A stretch of DNA of 64,000 nucleotides from Gammaproteobacteria bacterium (lineage in GTDB: Bacteria; Pseudomonadota; Gammaproteobacteria; Pseudomonadales; Azotimanducaceae), in the NCBI GenBank assembly GCA_028821405.1, contig JAPPGK010000003.1:61046-125045 (forward strand), given 5' to 3'. Below, piece by piece: positions 40,501 through 49,559 of this stretch. A program made the position numbers and the translations under genes. Each line of letters starts with the position of its first letter. The stretch's first letter is position 1. The notes under the pieces were generated by a model. It worked only from the letters and a program-made list of their open reading frames with translations. It was not told the origin of the DNA and searched no databases.

Positions 40501-42105
40501 TCAGGGATCGATCAAGACACCCGGGTTGAGGATTCCGTTCGGATCGACGCTGCGCTTCGTCGCCCGCCAAAGGTCGCCGAAGAGTGCCGGGCGCTGAACC
40601 TCCCAACCGTCCCGGTGCATTCGCCCCACGGCGTGGTGATGGGTGACCGTGCCGCCGGCAGCCACCACGGCTTGCGTTGCCGCCTGTTTGACGACGTGCC
40701 AGCGCTCCGCTTCCGCCCCCCGGGGCACGATGCCGCTGAAGCTGTAGTACGGGGCCGGTCCGTCCGGATAGACGTGGGTGAAACGGCAGGACAGCCGCGC
40801 GCCGGCGATTGCGCCGCGTAGCGCGGCACCCACCCGTTCACGGACCTCCGCGTCGAAATCCGGCCAGCGGTCCCAGGTGATCGCGGTCTCGAAGGTGTCC
40901 GACAGAAGGCCGAGCCCGGCCGTCAATCCCGCGTTCACGCCGATGAACGCGTTGCGCCACGCGCCCACGGCACCGCCGCGACCGGTTGCCTGGCCGGTAC
41001 CGTCGTCGACGAGGATGGCGTCGTCGTCAACGACCCCACCGTAGGACCGGGCAATGCGAACCGCGGCACGGATACTCGGACCTTGAGGAATGTCGCCCGA
41101 CTCGAAGCCGATGATGAGCAAGGCATGATCACCGGACAAGCCCGCCGAGAATTCGGCTTCCGAGGGGTCCAGGATACGTAGGTTGGCGGGCCAGAGCTTG
41201 GCCTGGGCGATCGCCCGCACCGCCTCGCAACCGCGCTCCCACGACGGAAACTCAACGCCCGCGGTGGCCCGGAACACCGGACGCTTCTGCAGCCGAAGCC
41301 AGCACTCGGCGATGATGCCGAGCGTTCCTTCGGAGCCAAGCACAAGACGATCAGGACTCGGGCCAGCACCGCTTCCGGGCAGGCGTCGGGATTCGAACCA
41401 ACCCTTCGGCGTCAACATCCGGCTCGATTCGACGAAGTCGTCGATGTGCGTGTGGTTCGTCGCGTAGTGTCCGCCGGAACGCGTTGCCACCCAACCGCCG
41501 ACCGTCGACCAGGGAAAACTCTGCGGGAAGTGGCGGAGCGTAAGTCCCAGGGGCTTCAACGCCGCTTCCAGGTCCGGACCCAGGATTCCCGCCTGTATGC
41601 GAGCGGCCCGCGACACCTCGTCGACCTCACCGACGGTGTTCAGGTTGTCGAGGTCGATCGTCACCGCGGCATCGGCATCCGGCGGCACGTTCAAGCCCCA
41701 GACCACCGATGTGCCGCCGCCGTAGGGAATCACCACGTAGCCCTCGCGGTCGCACCAGGCCAGCGTCGCCTCCAGTTCGTCTTCGCAGCCCGGGTGGGCA
41801 ACCGCGTCCGGCGGGTGATCGAACTCGCCCCGCAACGCCTTCAGCAGCTCCAACGAATGACCGCCGTAGGTGTGCGTAACGCGCTCCGCCGTCGTGGTCG
41901 ACACCCAGCCCGCTAGCGAGTCCGGCACCTCAAGTCGCGGCGGAGGCAGCACGATGTCGTCGATAACCGGCACCGGCGGCGGCTCGACGACCTCGCCAAT
42001 CCGAGCCGACAAGCGCGCCGCCGCCGCCCGGCGTTCGTCGAGGCTCGGTTCGTCCGACACGTAGCCCCAGGTCCAAAAGCTGCGCCGTTCCGCCCGTGCC
42101 GTCAT
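40501..42105 (-). CDS. FAD-binding oxidase of the alkyldihydroxyacetonephosphate synthase type
   Basis: Flavoprotein of 534 residues from the ATG at 42105. The FAD-binding PCMH domain has VVIPYGGGTSVVWG near 135-148 and FPWSTVGGWVATRSGGHYA near 205. The C-terminal FAD-linked oxidase domain carries VTHHHAVGRMHRDGW near 497, matching the HHH motif of AGPS, and ends NPNGILNPGVLIDP-like. AGPS exchanges an acyl for an alkyl chain in ether-lipid synthesis. Bacterial relatives also oxidise hydroxy acids, so ether-lipid synthesis is possible but unproven. It is convergent with the preceding gene (18-bp gap), and 22 bp separate its start from the WYL gene's stop on the same strand. Confidence 0.85.
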   Translation of the reverse strand: MTARAERRSFWTWGYVSDEPSLDERRAAAARLSARIGEVVEPPPVPVIDDIVLPPPRLEVPDSLAGWVSTTTAERVTHTYGGHSLELLKALRGEFDHPPDAVAHPGCEDELEATLAWCDREGYVVIPYGGGTSVVWGLNVPPDADAAVTIDLDNLNTVGEVDEVSRAARIQAGILGPDLEAALKPLGLTLRHFPQSFPWSTVGGWVATRSGGHYATNHTHIDDFVESSRMLTPKGWFESRRLPGSGAGPSPDRLVLGSEGTLGIIAECWLRLQKRPVFRATAGVEFPSWERGCEAVRAIAQAKLWPANLRILDPSEAEFSAGLSGDHALLIIGFESGDIPQGPSIRAAVRIARSYGGVVDDDAILVDDGTGQATGRGGAVGAWRNAFIGVNAGLTAGLGLLSDTFETAITWDRWPDFDAEVRERVGAALRGAIAGARLSCRFTHVYPDGPAPYYSFSGIVPRGAEAERWHVVKQAATQAVVAAGGTVTHHHAVGRMHRDGWEVQRPALFGDLWRATKRSVDPNGILNPGVLIDP

Positions 42106-42127
42106 CGGAAGTCCATCGAGCCCACCA

Positions 42128-43132
42128 CTATTCGTAGATGTTAACCAGTCGCCGCGCCTGATCGGAGAATTCGGCGCGCAGCCCCGGCGGCCCGAGCACC
42201 TCCACCCCTGCACCAAACCCCAACAGCCACCAGCGCAGGTCCGCCGTGTCGGGCACCGTGGCTTCGACGAGAGTCCTGCCGTCCGGCTGCGCCGTGGCCC
42301 GATGATTCGCCGACAGCCGGCTCTCGGTCAGATGGACGGCGGCGTGGGCGTCGAACAGGGCCTTGAGTTCGAGCTTGCCGGCACTCAACGGGTAGGAGAA
42401 TCGGCGATCTTCGCGAACGTGGCCGGCAAGCCGAAACCCGGCAGGCCGCTTCGCGGGTTCGTCGAGCAACTTCGCCGTGCTCATTCGATGCAGAACAAAG
42501 TGGCGAATATCCTCGTAGTCCCAGGACGTCGCGACCAGGTACACGATGCCCGCGCGAACCACCAGCCCCAACGGGTTCAGGACGATCCGGTTCGCCCGCG
42601 TCCGCGCTTTGCTGCGATAGGCGATCTCAACGCGTCGATTCTCCAGCAACGCGGTGTAGACGGCCTCCTGAACGTCGTCGCGAACACCCGGCGGCTTCAG
42701 CACGGGGCCCTGCCGGATGATCGCCGCCTTGTCCGTCCACCGACCGAGCGAGGTGTCCCCGAGAACCGTGTCGGCATGTCGGATATAGGCATCGAGTTGG
42801 CGCAGCACCGACGGCGGCATGATCGGTTTCAGATACTCCGCCGCCAGCTTGAGCGCGAACGCCGTGGGGCCGCTCATGGCCGGAATCTGGGTCAGCGCGT
42901 GCGGGTCGGTCCAATACCAGCAGTTGGTGCGTCCCTCGGTGTCCGACGTGATCGGAAACAGCCCGGAGAGCCTTTCTAGGTCGCGCTGAACGGAGCGAAC
43001 GTCGACCTCGAAGTCCGGGTTCAACGCCACCAGTTCTTCTCGGATCTGCCGCGTGGTTTTCCTGCGGGGGTATCTGGGAATAACGGATAGCGTCGCCAGG
43101 TTGCGCAACGTCGTATCGGTGGCTCTGCGCAT
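42128..43132 (-). CDS. WYL-domain transcriptional regulator
   Basis: Regulator of 334 residues. The N-terminal helix-turn-helix covers about 1-75 (RKTTRQIREELVALNPDFEV, then DVRSVQRDLERLSGLFPI). A WYL domain covers about 150-260 (ALLENRRVEIAYRSKARTRA; PLGLVVRAGIVYLVATSW; RHFVLHRMSTAKLLDEP) and a WCX-like C-terminus follows. WYL domains bind nucleic-acid-type ligands and often control defence or DNA-damage genes. It lies 43 bp after the end of the AAA/PD-(D/E)XK gene on the same strand and may regulate that cluster. Confidence 0.92.
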   Translation of the reverse strand: MRRATDTTLRNLATLSVIPRYPRRKTTRQIREELVALNPDFEVDVRSVQRDLERLSGLFPITSDTEGRTNCWYWTDPHALTQIPAMSGPTAFALKLAAEYLKPIMPPSVLRQLDAYIRHADTVLGDTSLGRWTDKAAIIRQGPVLKPPGVRDDVQEAVYTALLENRRVEIAYRSKARTRANRIVLNPLGLVVRAGIVYLVATSWDYEDIRHFVLHRMSTAKLLDEPAKRPAGFRLAGHVREDRRFSYPLSAGKLELKALFDAHAAVHLTESRLSANHRATAQPDGRTLVEATVPDTADLRWWLLGFGAGVEVLGPPGLRAEFSDQARRLVNIYE

Positions 43133-43175
43133 GTCGTACCCCGTCGTGATGCGCTCGCAACAGCCAACGCTCCAT

Positions 43176-44729
43176 TCAAGCCCGCTCTGTCTCGAACGCC
43201 GCGAGGTTCCGATCCTTCCGGCTGAACTCCACGCCGATCAGATGCGCCGGCAACCCCCGCGTCCGGTTCTTGTCCGCGTAGCGCCGTGCCTTCAAATGCG
43301 CCATCGCTTCCCCCGTCGGCGCATCATCCACCACCTTGAACTCGAACAGGTAGACCGCGCTGCCAAACTCCACCGCCATGTCCAGCCGTCCGTGGCTCGA
43401 GGCGTCCTCCGTGCGGACATTGAGCCCGGTCGCCGCGAAGTAGGCGAAAAACACGCTGGCGCAATACCCTTCGTAGTCACCGATGTCGTTGGCCACGTGC
43501 CAGTTGTAAGGGATGCTCGCAAAGAACGCGCGCAGGACGGCTTCGAGGCCCCCGAAGTCGTTGGCCTGAAGCAATGCTCGAACGTCGGCCCCCGTCGCGG
43601 CACGGCTCGACTCCGGTGGCGTCATCGCCCGCAGCAGGCTGCGGTTGAAGCTCTGACGTACCTCGCGGTTGGGATAGTCCAATCGGTAGCGGATGTCGCC
43701 GTCGTGGTCGTGAACATCCGCGATGGTGAGGTAGCCGGTCTGGAAGAGCAACTCTTCCACCGCCATGTCGTCCACATCAAAAGCGGAGAGAAGGTCATCG
43801 GTTGCGAGTAGACCGTCGAGCGACGGTCGCGCGATCCTAGTGTCCAAGAGCTTCCGAATCACGAACGTTGGCGTGCCCGTTTCGAACCAGTGCGCCCGGA
43901 ACAACCGCTGTTCGAAGAGCAGAAGAACGTCGAACGGGTTGTACACCGCCTTTTCGCCAAGCCAGCGGTAACCGTCGTACCAGTCGCGGATCGCCTGCCG
44001 GTCGAGACCTTCGAGTTCGGGCGAGAACACCGTGTCCAAGTCCCGATCCGTGTAGCCGCAGATCGCCGAATAGGCGGGATGCAGCGTAATGTCGGCGAGG
44101 TTGTTCAGGTCCGAAAACACGCTCACCTTCGAGAACTTGGTGACCCCGGTGAAGAACGAAAACCGGATGTGCGCGTCGTTGAATTTCACCGTCGAATACA
44201 GGCCGCGCAGCGCGGCACGGTTGGCGACGGCCAGTTCCCGCGTATCCAGCGCATCGAGGATGGGCTTGTCGTACTCGTCGACCAGCACCACGACGCGACG
44301 CCCGGTCTGGCGGTGCAGCTCGCGCACCAGACGCCGGAAGCGCACCACAGGAGGACCATCGGATGCCGAGATTCCCGCCTCGTCCTCGATGGCACCGAGT
44401 TGATCCGCCAAGTCGTGTTCAAGTGCCTGCGGCTGGTCAAAGCTCGCGCCGCTGAAGTCGAGACGCACCACCGGATGGTGTACCGACCAATCCCAATTGC
44501 CGTGCGCCGCAAGACCGCGGAACAGCGCCTCGTTCCCCTCGAACAGCTCCTTCAGCGTGTCCACGAACAGGCTCTTGCCGAAACGCCGCGGACGAGAGAG
44601 GAAGTAGTGTTTGCCGTTCGCGACGAGTTGTGTCGCGTAGTGCGTTTTGTCGACGTAGTAGCAGTCCTCCTCCCGGATCTCCCGGAAGGTCTGGATGCCG
44701 ACCGGCAGTTTGCGTCTGGTCTGGCTCAT
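43176..44729 (-). CDS. AAA-ATPase-like/PD-(D/E)XK nuclease-like protein (DUF1703 type)
   Basis: Protein of 517 residues. The N-terminal AAA-like domain opens with LPVGIQTFREIREEDCYYVD and has a Walker A-like RPRRFGKSLFVDTL near 46 and Walker B-like RVVVLVDEYDKPILD near 145. The C-terminal PD-(D/E)XK_9-type domain has HGRLDMAVEFGSAVYLFEFK near 450-470, in which the Asp and the E-x-K are the nuclease-like residues, and ARRYADKNR. The family is widespread and uncharacterised, suspected in mobile or defence DNA. No transposase is adjacent. Confidence 0.9.
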   Translation of the reverse strand: MSQTRRKLPVGIQTFREIREEDCYYVDKTHYATQLVANGKHYFLSRPRRFGKSLFVDTLKELFEGNEALFRGLAAHGNWDWSVHHPVVRLDFSGASFDQPQALEHDLADQLGAIEDEAGISASDGPPVVRFRRLVRELHRQTGRRVVVLVDEYDKPILDALDTRELAVANRAALRGLYSTVKFNDAHIRFSFFTGVTKFSKVSVFSDLNNLADITLHPAYSAICGYTDRDLDTVFSPELEGLDRQAIRDWYDGYRWLGEKAVYNPFDVLLLFEQRLFRAHWFETGTPTFVIRKLLDTRIARPSLDGLLATDDLLSAFDVDDMAVEELLFQTGYLTIADVHDHDGDIRYRLDYPNREVRQSFNRSLLRAMTPPESSRAATGADVRALLQANDFGGLEAVLRAFFASIPYNWHVANDIGDYEGYCASVFFAYFAATGLNVRTEDASSHGRLDMAVEFGSAVYLFEFKVVDDAPTGEAMAHLKARRYADKNRTRGLPAHLIGVEFSRKDRNLAAFETERA

Positions 44730-44804
44730 CGTGGGTCGATCAAAACAGGGGCGTACCCATGATCATAACGCCGGAACGCCGACCGCTGATCGCCGGAATA
44801 TCCG

Positions 44805-45266
44805 TCAGGAGCGTTTCCAAGGGAATGGTTCAATCGACCTGAGAAAGTGCCCCAGTCTTCTGGCCTCCCCGCGTACTGCAGGATGATTGCCGACGAAGAC
44901 CTCCGCGACTTTCGACAGCCTGCACAGCAAATGGTCGAAGCCCGAGCGGAAAACCGCGCTCTGTAGCAGGATCGCGTCCGGCTCGAGGGACCGGGCTTCC
45001 TCTACTAGGAAGCACTCTTCGCGCGACCGATCAAGCTGGATTTTCTGCCCCGTTTTGGCGACGAGGAACTTGTAGTAGTTTGTAAACGCAATGTGCAACA
45101 TCGGATTGCGATCGGGCAGCCAATTCGTTCTCAATTGCTGCTGAGGTGTGCTGTCTCTGCCATCAGAACATGCTTCATCGAGCCAGCATTCCCATTCGTC
45201 GTCGCTCGGGACCGCGCTATCTAGCGACCAAAGCCAATCGCCGAACCGCCCGGCTTGGCTTCGCAT
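44805..45266 (-). CDS. Small protein of unknown function beside the AAA+ ATPase
   Basis: Predicted protein of 153 residues whose first 15 codons overlap the 3' end of the upstream AAA+ ATPase gene in another frame. Overlap of 46 bp on the same strand suggests translational coupling. I do not recognise a family. Visible features are an acidic Trp-rich N-terminus (FGDWLWSLDSAVPSDDEWEC), a central HIAFTNYYKFLVAKTGQ and a C-terminal EPDAILLQSAVFRSGFDHLL. The start could also lie at an internal ATG (MLHIAF, near 45101). It probably functions with the ATPase. Confidence 0.6.
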   Translation of the reverse strand: MRSQAGRFGDWLWSLDSAVPSDDEWECWLDEACSDGRDSTPQQQLRTNWLPDRNPMLHIAFTNYYKFLVAKTGQKIQLDRSREECFLVEEARSLEPDAILLQSAVFRSGFDHLLCRLSKVAEVFVGNHPAVRGEARRLGHFLRSIEPFPWKRS

Positions 45267-47278
45267 TCGGCGCGCAGCATCGTCGACAGTGCATCGGGAT
45301 CGCTCAACTTACCGAGAACGCCGGCCTTCTGCCGCACCACTTCGAAGTCGCCGGGCGTCAGCACGGTCAAGGCATCCAGTGCGATGCGTGGTTCAAGCCC
45401 AAAGAAGGCACGAAAGGCCGCAGCTGCCGCATCCGATGTGAGATAGCCGAGCGTCACCTTGAACACGAACCGCCGAAGCGCGGCGCTGTCGAGGTTGTCC
45501 CCGAAGTTCGTGGTACAAGCGAACGGCAACGGATGGCTTTCCATCCACGTCAGCATCTCGTTGACCTGGCTCACTTCCCAGCTACGTTGCGCACTGCGAC
45601 GATCCGCAAGCAGCGAATCGGCTTCGTCGAAAACCAGGAACGCGTTGTCGTCCCGGGCTTCGGCGAAAGCGTTCGCGATGTTCTTCTCCGATCCGCCGAC
45701 CCACATGCTGAGAAGATCCGACGTACGCTTGTGCAGCACCTCGAGTCCGATGCGGTCCGCCAGATGCCGAACGTACGCGCTCTTGCCCGAACCCGGCGGT
45801 CCCTGCAGGCAGAGCGAGAATCGCCGCTGGCCACCCGCCTCCAGCCTCATCACCAAGTCTTCGACATCGAGGTCCGCCTCGATCAGTGCCGGATCGAAAC
45901 GCGCGGGCGACTTTGCGTGCGGACGTTCGCAGCCCAGCACGCGGGACAGGCTGCGGATGCCCCGGCGAACGGTCTCGAAGTCGCCATCCGCCAGGCCGGC
46001 CGCTGCCGTCGCTCCTGCGGCCACCCCCGGCGTGGCGTCGAACTCGCGCGCCAGGGCGGCCGCATCTTCCTCCGTCGCGTCGATCCCGTGACGCGAGAGT
46101 TGCCGGGACCAGATGCGCGACCGAATGCGCGCGGGGGGCTGGCGCATCTCCAAGGCGAACATCATGCGGCGCAGAATCGCTGGATTGATGCTATCCGCGA
46201 TGTTCGTCGTCCAAAGCGTGGGCGTCGGTGTCTCTTCCAAGAGGCGGTTCATGAATACCTTCGACGGCACCCCCCGGCGGCGGCGTTCGCCGAATCCGCC
46301 GAAGAGCAATTCGAATCCGCCGTCGAAGAGCAGGTCTTCCATCTCGTCGAACAGGAGTAGCGCACGCTGGTCCTCGCCCAGGAGGCTCTGGGCAAGCGTA
46401 AGCTCACCGAGGCGTTCCCGGCGCGTGGGCTCGTCGCCGCTTTCGTCGGCCTCGCCGATGCTGAACAGGTTTACCCCGAGGCGACGCGCAAGTACGCGGC
46501 AGAACTCGGTCTTGCCGGTTCCGGGGGGTCCGTGGACGAGGATGTTGACACCCCGCACACCCCGCTCCAGCGCTCCTCGCAGCATGCATTCCACGTCGTC
46601 GCGGCTTTGTGCGAGATGATCGAAGTCCGACCACTCGAGGTCGCTCTCACGCGAGTCGCCCAACAGCAACTCGCGCACATCCGCATGATCGTTCACCTCC
46701 GAGGCCAACCGGTGCAAGCGACTGACGCAGGACACATCCTGGTCGTCCTCGAGCTGAACCAGACCCGATCGGATCAGCGGCGCCACCGATGCGAAAGAGC
46801 GGCGTACGTCATTCGCTGCAATTCCGAGCAGCGTCGGCAGCGACGGGTTGCGCAGGTTCATCGCCCGTCCCAACCGAAGTCCCCTGCCGGAGAACACGCT
46901 GTCGGCGAGATCCTCCACCACCGGATGCGTCTCGTAGCGCAGAATGGCCTCCAAGATGGCGATGTCGACTGCCGACAGGCCGACCATTCCACCAAGGTTC
47001 GCCAGACGCCGCGCCGCACGATCCGGCGCCCTTCTCCTGGTCGCTTTGCGCTCCGCGACGACTACCCGAACCAAGCGCTTCCACACCTTATCGGACGGCG
47101 ACGAGTCCGAGCGGGTGTTCGAGGGCAGATCGAGTTCATCCCCGTCGAGTTCGAGCAGGCCAAGGTTGTCGGCAACCCATTCGACAAGCGCTGCCGCCTG
47201 CGGTTGCCGGCGGTTCACCCTTCGAACGATATTGTCCAGGTAGGCGAAAACCAGGTGGCGGATATAGGCGGTGAGCAT
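45221..47278 (-). CDS. Tandem AAA+ ATPase
   Basis: Protein of 685 residues. About 220 N-terminal residues are helical and unrecognised. The first AAA+ module has Walker A GPPGTGKT near 255 and Walker B ALLLFDEMEDLL near 310, with a sensor Asn in TLWTTNIADSIN. The second has Walker A GPPGSGKS near 495, WVGGSEKNIANAFAEARDD as pore or second-region block, and Walker B AFLVFDEADSLL near 545. It ends GSAIGFGR. Such proteins remodel proteins or nucleoprotein complexes as hexamers. It probably forms an operon with the small protein downstream. A dyad CGACA-N5-TGTCG lies 56 bp upstream of its start. Confidence 0.9.
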   Translation of the reverse strand: MLTAYIRHLVFAYLDNIVRRVNRRQPQAAALVEWVADNLGLLELDGDELDLPSNTRSDSSPSDKVWKRLVRVVVAERKATRRRAPDRAARRLANLGGMVGLSAVDIAILEAILRYETHPVVEDLADSVFSGRGLRLGRAMNLRNPSLPTLLGIAANDVRRSFASVAPLIRSGLVQLEDDQDVSCVSRLHRLASEVNDHADVRELLLGDSRESDLEWSDFDHLAQSRDDVECMLRGALERGVRGVNILVHGPPGTGKTEFCRVLARRLGVNLFSIGEADESGDEPTRRERLGELTLAQSLLGEDQRALLLFDEMEDLLFDGGFELLFGGFGERRRRGVPSKVFMNRLLEETPTPTLWTTNIADSINPAILRRMMFALEMRQPPARIRSRIWSRQLSRHGIDATEEDAAALAREFDATPGVAAGATAAAGLADGDFETVRRGIRSLSRVLGCERPHAKSPARFDPALIEADLDVEDLVMRLEAGGQRRFSLCLQGPPGSGKSAYVRHLADRIGLEVLHKRTSDLLSMWVGGSEKNIANAFAEARDDNAFLVFDEADSLLADRRSAQRSWEVSQVNEMLTWMESHPLPFACTTNFGDNLDSAALRRFVFKVTLGYLTSDAAAAAFRAFFGLEPRIALDALTVLTPGDFEVVRQKAGVLGKLSDPDALSTMLRAECEAKPGGSAIGFGR

Positions 47279-47333
47279 CGGATGGCCTCGCGATCAGGTT
47301 GCTTGCAGTCGCGGGCATTGTGAAGGCGATATG

Positions 47334-47348
47334 CGACAACTTATGTCG
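47334..47348. promoter_or_regulatory. Candidate operator upstream of the tandem AAA+ ATPase
   Basis: CGACA-ACTTA-TGTCG is a perfect five-base inverted repeat in the promoter region of the ATPase gene. A tandem ATTCGTCG ATTCGTCG follows at 47354-47369. The nearby WYL regulator is a possible ligand of the dyad; this is inference. Confidence 0.4.
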
Positions 47349-47404
47349 TATTAGATTCGTCGATTCGTCGTTCCTACACACTATGGTGAGGCCGCGTCAC
47401 GTCG

Positions 47405-48763
47405 CTAGCCCACCAGTCGTTGCCTCTGCCGAACCACCGTCCGTCGGTTCCACTCTCGTGCCCACAGTCCGAGCACGACGTTGGTGAACGCAGCCGCCGC
47501 GAATATCCCGACGTGGCCGAGCCATTGGCGGGCGAGAAGCGCCAGCGGGATGTAGAAGACGAAAAGCCGCAACAGCGAGAGCAAGAGCGGTGGCAGCGGT
47601 TTCGACAGCGCGTTGAAGGCACCGTTGGCGGTGTTGAACATACCGGCGAAGCCGATGGTGATCGGGATGATGTAGAGGTAGGCGGTCGCCGTGGCGACGA
47701 CTTCCGCCTCGTCCCGGATCAGGGTGACGAACAGTTCGCCGCCGGTCCACATGATGATCGCGGCGGCGACGCCCCAGACGAGGCAGTACCGGTAGCACAG
47801 GCGCAGCGCTTCGTTGACGCGGTCGAAGCGCCGGGCGCCCCAGTTCTGGCCGACGAGGGGTGCGGCGTTCGTGGCGATGCCGATCACGACCATGAACACA
47901 ATCGACTCGATGCGCGAGCCGACGCCGAAGCCGGCGACAACGGCCGCGCCGAACGGGGCCAACAGCCGGGTGACCACCGCCGATGCGACGGGCTCGATGA
48001 TGTTGCTGGTCATGGCCGGCAGGCCGACATGCAGGATTTCGCGTGCAGACGACCCGAATCGCGCTAGCGATCCGCGGATCATGCGTTCCCGGATGCAGAA
48101 CCAGTACACGCCGATCAGGAACGACGCCGACCGGGCGATCACGAACGACCAGGCCGCCCCCTCCACGCCGAGGGCAGGCAGACCCAGCCAGCCGAAGATC
48201 AGGAAGGGTCCGATGAGTACCTGCAGTACGGACCCTGCGGTGATCACGATTCCGGGATAGACGGGATCGCCGATGGCTCGCATCAGCCCGGTGCCGACCA
48301 TGGACAATCCGAACAGTGGATAGCCAATCGCCGAGATGCGAATGTAGGTGACGACGAGGTCGAGTACGGCTTCCCGAGCGCCAAGCAGGTAGAAAAGCGG
48401 TTCGGCGAAGGCGATTAGATAGATCGAACAGGCAATGTTGAAGGCCAGCACCAGGAGCAGGCCGTGGGTGGTGAGGAACGCGGCTCGCTCCCGGTCTCCG
48501 GCCCCGATGGCCCGGGCAAGCACTGCGCCGATGCCGACACCGATCCCGCGGGTCGCCGCACCGATGATCATGAGAATGGGAAACGCGAACGTCACCGCCG
48601 CGATGGCTTCGGTCCCGATCCGGCCCAGGTAGACGGTCTCGACGAAACTCGCCAGCGTCATGGCGAGGAAGCCGAGGATCATGTACCCCGAAAGGCGCAT
48701 GAGATGGCGTGAGAGGTCGCCCTCGGCGAAACTCGCGGTCTCCGACCTGGCACCGGCTTCCAT
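47405..48763 (-). CDS. MATE-family multidrug efflux transporter
   Basis: Inner-membrane antiporter of 452 residues from the ATG at 48763, the usual MATE size, with about 12 hydrophobic segments in two similar halves. Family blocks visible are LASFVETVYLGRIGTEAIAA near 28-47, GAVLARAIGAGDRERA near 77, and, in the second half, PLVGQNWGARRFDRVNEALR near 300. MATE transporters export cationic drugs or toxins in exchange for sodium or protons. The open frame extends far upstream, but that part is antisense to other sequence. The next gene on the same strand starts 352 bp away and may be co-transcribed. Confidence 0.94.
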   Translation of the reverse strand: MEAGARSETASFAEGDLSRHLMRLSGYMILGFLAMTLASFVETVYLGRIGTEAIAAVTFAFPILMIIGAATRGIGVGIGAVLARAIGAGDRERAAFLTTHGLLLVLAFNIACSIYLIAFAEPLFYLLGAREAVLDLVVTYIRISAIGYPLFGLSMVGTGLMRAIGDPVYPGIVITAGSVLQVLIGPFLIFGWLGLPALGVEGAAWSFVIARSASFLIGVYWFCIRERMIRGSLARFGSSAREILHVGLPAMTSNIIEPVASAVVTRLLAPFGAAVVAGFGVGSRIESIVFMVVIGIATNAAPLVGQNWGARRFDRVNEALRLCYRYCLVWGVAAAIIMWTGGELFVTLIRDEAEVVATATAYLYIIPITIGFAGMFNTANGAFNALSKPLPPLLLSLLRLFVFYIPLALLARQWLGHVGIFAAAAFTNVVLGLWAREWNRRTVVRQRQRLVG

Positions 48764-48779
48764 GCCGTTCGTCCCGGGG

Positions 48780-49115
48780 CTAGTAATCCGCGGCCTTATA
48801 GACCAGTCGCCCATCGCTGACGACAAGGCGCGTGTCCAACAGGGCGTGGTCGATACACGACCTCGGGGCATCGGGATCGAGCGACGTGCGGATGGCAAAG
48901 GTCTGCTCGGCCTCATCAACGCCTCGCTCAACCTTGAACTCCCGGACTTTTCGCGCGCGCTTGGCGGTCTTGTCCAGTTCGTACACCTCAACCAATCCTT
49001 CGTCCGGATCGTCTTCCAGCCATCGAAAGACGAACAACCGATTCCCGATGAAACGGCCCGAGAACCATGCGTCCGTTACGCATACACTAGACCATTCCAC
49101 CCGTTCGAGGACCAC
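48780..49115 (-). CDS. Small protein of unknown function
   Basis: Predicted protein of 111 residues from a GTG at 49115; an internal GTG near 49100 is another option. There is no signal peptide. It contains WFSGRFIGNRLFVFRWLEDD near 17-36, charged KTAKRARKVREFKVERG near 49, and ends RLVVSDGRLVYKAADY. I do not recognise a family. It is transcribed divergently from the cytochrome c' gene with start codons only two bases apart, and its 3' end lies 16 bp before the MATE gene. Translation looks coherent, but support is modest. Confidence 0.5.
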   Translation of the reverse strand: MVLERVEWSSVCVTDAWFSGRFIGNRLFVFRWLEDDPDEGLVEVYELDKTAKRARKVREFKVERGVDEAEQTFAIRTSLDPDAPRSCIDHALLDTRLVVSDGRLVYKAADY

Positions 49116-49117
49116 CG

Positions 49118-49546
49118 ATGAGAAATCCCTTCGCCACCGCCGTAGTCGCCACGTGCCTCGTCGCGATTGCCGTTTCCGCCTCGGAAGGCGAGGTCAACTA
49201 CCGGCAACACACGATGAGCGCCATCGGCGGCCACATGCGTGCCATCGTCGACATCATCCGCGGCGACGTCCCGCATACGGACCACCTAGGGACGCACGCC
49301 GGCGCCATGGCGGATCTCGCGGAAATCGCACCGACGTTGTTCCCGGAGAGCTCCAAGGGCGGTGACGCCCTCGATGCTGTCTGGGAGGACGCGGAGGACT
49401 TCAAGAGCAAGCTGGAGGCGTTCCGGGAGGCGACGGCCAACTTCAAGGCCGCCGTCGACTCCGGCGACCAGGGCCAGATCATGGGCGGGTTCCGGGGCGT
49501 CGGCCAAGCCTGCAAGGGCTGCCACGACAACTACCGGGCGGAGTAG
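49118..49546 (+). CDS. Cytochrome c' (c-556 type)
   Basis: Periplasmic class II c-type cytochrome of 142 residues. The signal peptide is about 1-21 (TAVVATCLVAIAVSA). A four-helix bundle follows with YRQHTMSAIGGHMRAIVDII near 28-47. The haem site CKGCH lies near the C-terminus (residues 132-136), as in cytochromes c' and c-556, and is followed by DNYRAE. The haem ligand is the His of CKGCH. These proteins bind NO or carry electrons. The ribosome site GAGG precedes the ATG. It converges on a cytochrome b561 gene, a common partner. Confidence 0.93.
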   Translation: MRNPFATAVVATCLVAIAVSASEGEVNYRQHTMSAIGGHMRAIVDIIRGDVPHTDHLGTHAGAMADLAEIAPTLFPESSKGGDALDAVWEDAEDFKSKLEAFREATANFKAAVDSGDQGQIMGGFRGVGQACKGCHDNYRAE

Positions 49547-49559
49547 CGCCGCCGCCAGC

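Noticed and set aside
40501..42105. Calling the flavoprotein a lactate/glycolate oxidase subunit (GlcD)
   Set aside because: The HHHAVG motif and overall layout fit alkyldihydroxyacetonephosphate synthase-like proteins better, so only the broader family is stated.
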